From: Sutterella sp.
GTDB taxonomy: Bacteria > Pseudomonadota > Gammaproteobacteria > Burkholderiales > Burkholderiaceae_F
Assembly (NCBI GenBank): GCA_003488465.1
Contig: DNLN01000203.1
Coordinates: 1 to 7,648, forward strand
Reading direction: 5' to 3'
Length of the DNA stretch: 7,648 nucleotides
Part shown: positions 6,724 through 7,648 of the stretch, piece after piece
Position numbering within the stretch: the stretch's first letter is position 1
Layout: each line of letters begins with the position of its first letter
Position numbers and translations under genes: made by a program
The notes under the pieces: model-generated
Databases searched by the model: none
What the model saw: only the letters and a program-made list of their open reading frames with translations
What the model was told of the DNA's origin: nothing

Positions 6724-6770
6724 TCCCCGCTCATCCACAGGTTTTGTGGATGGCGTGGACAAGTCGGGGA
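6724..6770. promoter_or_regulatory. Cluster of DnaA-box-like sites inside a nested palindrome
   Basis: Three 9-mers resemble the DnaA box TTATCCACA. They are TCATCCACA on plus (6731-6739, 8/9), CCATCCACA on minus (6753-6745, 7/9) and TTGTCCACG on minus (6762-6754, 7/9), the last two directly abutting. The first two form a perfect dyad with 8-bp arms and a 5-nt centre (6732-6752). That dyad is enclosed by TCCCCG (6724-6729) and CGGGGA (6765-6770). In E. coli the gua operon is reported to be DnaA-regulated, which makes this a plausible control site for guaB. Binding is inferred. Confidence 0.45.
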
Positions 6771-6800
6771 CACGTCTCGCGAACAGGTTAAAAAATCCTC

Positions 6801-6819
6801 TGTTTTTCATGGAAAAACA
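6801..6819. promoter_or_regulatory. Operator-like dyad overlapping the guaB -35
   Basis: TGTTTTTC and GAAAAACA are perfect inverted arms separated by ATG. The right arm covers the proposed -35 hexamer of guaB, the classical place for a repressor site. It does not resemble the PurR consensus, and no regulator is identified. Confidence 0.45.
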
Positions 6820-6838
6820 AGCGAAGACGCTCTAGAAT
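6810..6838 (+). promoter_or_regulatory. Probable sigma-70 promoter of guaB
   Basis: TGGAAA (6810-6815, four of six to TTGACA) and TAGAAT (6833-6838, five of six to TATAAT) are separated by the optimal 17 bp. Transcription would start near 6845, leaving a leader of about 80 nt. The bases just upstream (6786-6807) hold A- and T-tracts resembling an UP element. In the leader, GAGG at 6911-6914 is the likely Shine-Dalgarno, ten bases before the guaB ATG. Confidence 0.55.
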
Positions 6839-6924
6839 TAAAGGTTAACCGCAAAGGCCGACTTTCGTGAGGTTGCGCGGATCCTTCCAGCCATACTCCT
6901 TTTTGCTTCAGAGGTTTTACCAAA

Positions 6925-7648
6925 ATGCGAATTCTTCAGAAGGCTCTTACCTTCGACGACGTCCTGCTCGTACCCGCCCACTCGGACGTGCTGCCCCGCA
7001 ACGTCGTTCTGTCCACCAAGCTCACCCGTGAAATCACACTGAATCTTCCGATGATCTCGGCCGCCATGGATACGGTGACCGAGGCCAACCTTGCAATCGC
7101 CATGGCACAGGAAGGCGGCCTTGGCATCATCCACAAGAACATGACCGCCCAGCAGCAGGCTGCCGAGGTCTCCAAGGTCAAGCGCCATGAATCCGGCGTT
7201 GTGAACGACCCGATCACCGTCGGTCCCGACATGCTCGTGGGCGACGTGATCCGCATGTGCCGCGAGCACCGCATCAGCGGCGTTCCGGTTGTCGAAGGCC
7301 GCCGCGTTCTGGGCATGGTCACCAACCGCGACCTGCGCTTTGAAACCCGCATGGAAGCCCCGATCCGCGAAGTGATGACCCCGCGCGACAAGCTGATCAC
7401 CGTTCTGGAAGGCTCTCCGCTTGAAGCGGCCAAGCGTCTGATGCACCAGCACCGCCTCGAGCGCGTGCTCGTCGTCGACAAGGACGGCAACCTCTCCGGT
7501 TTGATCACCGTGAAGGACATCGTCAAGGCAACCGAGCACCCCTTCGCCGCCAAGGACAAGGACGGCCGCCTGCTCGCCGGCGCTTCGATCGGCGTCGGAG
7601 CCGGCACCGAGGAGCGCCTCGAGCTGCTCGTTGAAGCCGGCGTCGACT
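6925..7648 (+). CDS. guaB: IMP dehydrogenase GuaB, 5' part (runs off window)
   Basis: IMP dehydrogenase oxidises IMP to XMP with NAD+, the committed step of guanine nucleotide synthesis, in the cytoplasm. The first 241 codons are present and uninterrupted; the gene continues past the end. The N-terminal part of the TIM barrel is recognisable by ALTFDDVLLVPAHSDVLP (7-24), LPMISAAMDTVTEA (41-54) and EGGLGIIHKNM (63-73). Two CBS domains then interrupt the barrel, about 93-140 (ISGVPVVEGRRVLGMVTNRDLRF) and about 150-205 (MTPRDKLITV, VLVVDKDGNLSGLITVKDI). The barrel resumes at RLLAGASIGVG (215-225). The catalytic cysteine loop and the NAD/IMP phosphate-binding region lie beyond the window. The CBS domains are the usual site of allosteric nucleotide control. 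Codon use is strongly biased to C/G-ending codons, as expected for a well-expressed gene. Whether guaA follows cannot be seen. Confidence 0.96.
   Translation, partial: MRILQKALTFDDVLLVPAHSDVLPRNVVLSTKLTREITLNLPMISAAMDTVTEANLAIAMAQEGGLGIIHKNMTAQQQAAEVSKVKRHESGVVNDPITVGPDMLVGDVIRMCREHRISGVPVVEGRRVLGMVTNRDLRFETRMEAPIREVMTPRDKLITVLEGSPLEAAKRLMHQHRLERVLVVDKDGNLSGLITVKDIVKATEHPFAAKDKDGRLLAGASIGVGAGTEERLELLVEAGVD

Noticed and set aside
6724..6770. The DnaA-box-like cluster as a replication origin.
   Set aside because: Only three imperfect boxes, no AT-rich unwinding element of note beside them, and no dnaA, dnaN, gyrB or rpmH neighbours. A gene-regulatory site is more economical.
6270..6773. N-terminal extension of smpB to 330 codons.
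   Set aside because: The extension is antisense to rnfH and crosses the divergent promoter gap. The canonical SmpB N-terminus begins at 6269.
6750..6838. Tiny frames with ATG at 6750 (13 codons) and 6809 (8 codons) as leader peptides.
   Set aside because: They lack Shine-Dalgarno motifs and start upstream of the proposed guaB transcription start, so they would not be on that transcript.
6848..6867. CGCAAA ... TTTCG in the guaB leader as a PurR box.
   Set aside because: PurR boxes are contiguous palindromes (CGCAAACGTTTGCG-like). Here the half-sites are 7 bp apart and the centre does not match.
6838..7607. Two long minus-strand open frames opposite the right end of the window.
   Set aside because: The plus strand here encodes GuaB with clear TIM-barrel and CBS motifs. 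These frames are its shadows.

Overview
The window is ordinary bacterial core-genome DNA, GC-rich with strong G/C bias at third codon positions. It holds eight complete genes and one truncated gene, in four transcription units. The gene content and order (rluD-pgeF divergent from bamD; smpB divergent from rnfH, which leads to guaB) point to a beta- or gammaproteobacterium. Protein character suggests Betaproteobacteria, order Burkholderiales. A Sutterellaceae-like gut bacterium is a guess from general impression, not shown by the sequence.

Layout. Positions 1-208 are non-coding and carry a 55-bp imperfect palindrome and a clear intrinsic terminator with a UUCG tetraloop for the leftward operon. 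Leftward genes, in transcription order from about 3372 down to 209, are rluD (23S rRNA pseudouridine synthase), pgeF (YfiH-type laccase-domain protein) and rimO (ribosomal protein S12 methylthiotransferase). They are tightly packed, and each downstream ribosome binding site overlaps the preceding stop codon. bamD (outer-membrane assembly lipoprotein) runs rightward from a shared divergent promoter region around 3383-3432. A short convergent gap (4232-4291) follows. Next is a second leftward operon read from 6269 to 4292: smpB (trans-translation), a NUDIX ADP-sugar pyrophosphatase and a DMT/EamA transporter. From 6336 rightward come rnfH (ratB/pasI family) and, after a 274-bp gap rich in dyad symmetry, the first 241 codons of guaB (IMP dehydrogenase), which runs off the window.

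How the genes relate. rluD, rimO and smpB all concern ribosome modification or rescue. bamD and pgeF concern the envelope. guaB commits IMP to guanine nucleotides. The most interesting DNA is not a gene but the guaB upstream region, which contains three perfect 8-bp-arm dyads. One lies in a cluster of DnaA-box-like 9-mers and another overlaps the proposed -35 element. The gene usually sitting between smpB and rnfH (ratA/pasT) is absent here. I found no mobile element, CRISPR array, RNA gene or convincing undescribed multi-gene system.
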